Shown piece by piece: positions 5,740 to 6,228 of a stretch of DNA of 6,228 bases (the stretch's first letter is position 1; every line of letters starts with the position of its first letter). The notes beneath the pieces were generated by a model. It was not told the DNA's origin, ran no database searches, and worked only from the letters and a program-made list of their open reading frames with translations. The stretch lies in NCBI GenBank assembly GCA_007131045.1, contig SLRI01000523.1, forward strand, positions 1-6,228, in the 5' to 3' direction. A program made the position numbers and the translations under genes. The stretch is from Rhodospirillales bacterium. GTDB taxonomy: Bacteria > Pseudomonadota > Alphaproteobacteria > Geminicoccales > Geminicoccaceae.

Positions 5740-6228
5740 ATGAGTGGACAAGCCGAGGATCACTATCCGCGGGTGCCGGACGAGCAGCTGGGCTGGCTCG
5801 CCAAGCTGCCGCGCGGCCTGCAGGACTACGGCCTTCTGGCCCGGCTCGACCGGCCGATCGGCACTTGGCTCCTGCTGATACCCTGCCTCTGGGGGCTGGC
5901 GATCGCCGGCGGCACCGAGACCATGCTCTGGGCGCCACTGTTCGCCATCGGTGCGGTCGCGATGCGCGGCGCCGGCTGCACGATCAACGACATGGCCGAT
6001 CGTGACATCGATCGGAAGGTCGAGCGGACCCGGGCCCGGCCGCTGGCCTCGGGCCGGCTCGGGCTGCGCGAGGCCCTGGTCTTTTTGGCGCTGCAGCTCG
6101 GTATCGGCTTGGTGGTCCTGTTCTTCTTGCCCTGGACCGCCGCCGTCATCGCGCTCTGCTCGATGCCGTTGGTGATAGCCTACCCCTTCATGAAGCGGAT
6201 AACCTACTGGCCGCAGGCGTTCTTGGGC
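5740..6228 (+). CDS. ubiA: 4-hydroxybenzoate polyprenyltransferase UbiA (3' end missing)
   Basis: UbiA attaches the polyprenyl tail to 4-hydroxybenzoate, the first membrane-bound step of ubiquinone synthesis. The 163 visible codons are roughly the first half of the usual ~300-320 aa protein; the frame is still open at the window edge. Visible signatures are LDRPIGTWLLLIPCLWG (36-52), the first aspartate-rich Mg-diphosphate motif NDMADRDID (Asn83, Asp84, Asp87, Asp91) preceded by RGAGCTI, then ERTRARPLASG (95-105) and YPFMKRITYWPQ (148-159). These separate it from CtaB, which has N-x3-D-x3-D and TPQN motifs. An in-frame TGA at 5731-5733 makes the ATG at 5740 the earliest possible start. The ribosome site is poor (only CGGG just upstream). 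The first ~30 residues are hydrophilic, as is common in alphaproteobacterial UbiA. Confidence 0.95.
   Translation, partial: MSGQAEDHYPRVPDEQLGWLAKLPRGLQDYGLLARLDRPIGTWLLLIPCLWGLAIAGGTETMLWAPLFAIGAVAMRGAGCTINDMADRDIDRKVERTRARPLASGRLGLREALVFLALQLGIGLVVLFFLPWTAAVIALCSMPLVIAYPFMKRITYWPQAFLG

Noticed and set aside
1..6228. Mobile elements, CRISPR arrays, tRNA or rRNA genes, toxin-antitoxin or defence genes
   Set aside because: No terminal repeats, transposase or integrase motifs, regularly spaced repeats or tRNA-like folds were seen on reading both strands. Conserved housekeeping genes fill nearly all of the window.

Overview
The window is a GC-rich stretch, with G or C dominating third codon positions, from a respiring bacterium. 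It is most likely an alphaproteobacterium, possibly Rhodospirillales-like. That placement is inferred from the ctaC-ctaD-ctaB order, the protein sequences and the base composition; no database search was possible. Nearly all the DNA is coding: five complete genes lie on the minus strand, one gene on the plus strand is cut by the right edge, and a few bases of a further minus-strand gene are visible at the left edge.

Reading the minus strand in the direction of transcription (right to left), the first unit is rsmE (16S rRNA U1498 methyltransferase), followed 10 nt later by a DUF3422 membrane protein of unknown function. After a 186-nt gap comes the aa3-type cytochrome c oxidase cluster: ctaC (subunit II, CuA), ctaD (subunit I, heme a / heme a3-CuB) and ctaB (heme O synthase). 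An ATG overlapping the ctaB stop codon marks the likely next gene of the cluster. Further assembly and subunit genes such as ctaG and ctaE are expected beyond the left edge.

On the plus strand, ubiA (4-hydroxybenzoate polyprenyltransferase, ubiquinone synthesis) diverges from rsmE across only 50 nt. It is cut after 163 codons.

Functionally this is mostly an aerobic respiration neighbourhood. UbiA makes the prenylated precursor of ubiquinone, CtaB makes heme O (the precursor of heme A), and CtaC and CtaD form the catalytic core that uses heme A and copper to reduce oxygen. All metal ligands and proton-channel residues checked in CtaC and CtaD are present, so the oxidase looks functional.

I found no mobile element, CRISPR array, RNA gene or clearly new system. 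The points most worth a second look are the DUF3422 gene between rsmE and the oxidase genes, a perfect 13-bp hairpin between ctaD and ctaB, the ctaC leader (open in two other frames, one with a strong Shine-Dalgarno sequence), and the very short rsmE/ubiA divergent region with a TGAACGG direct repeat.
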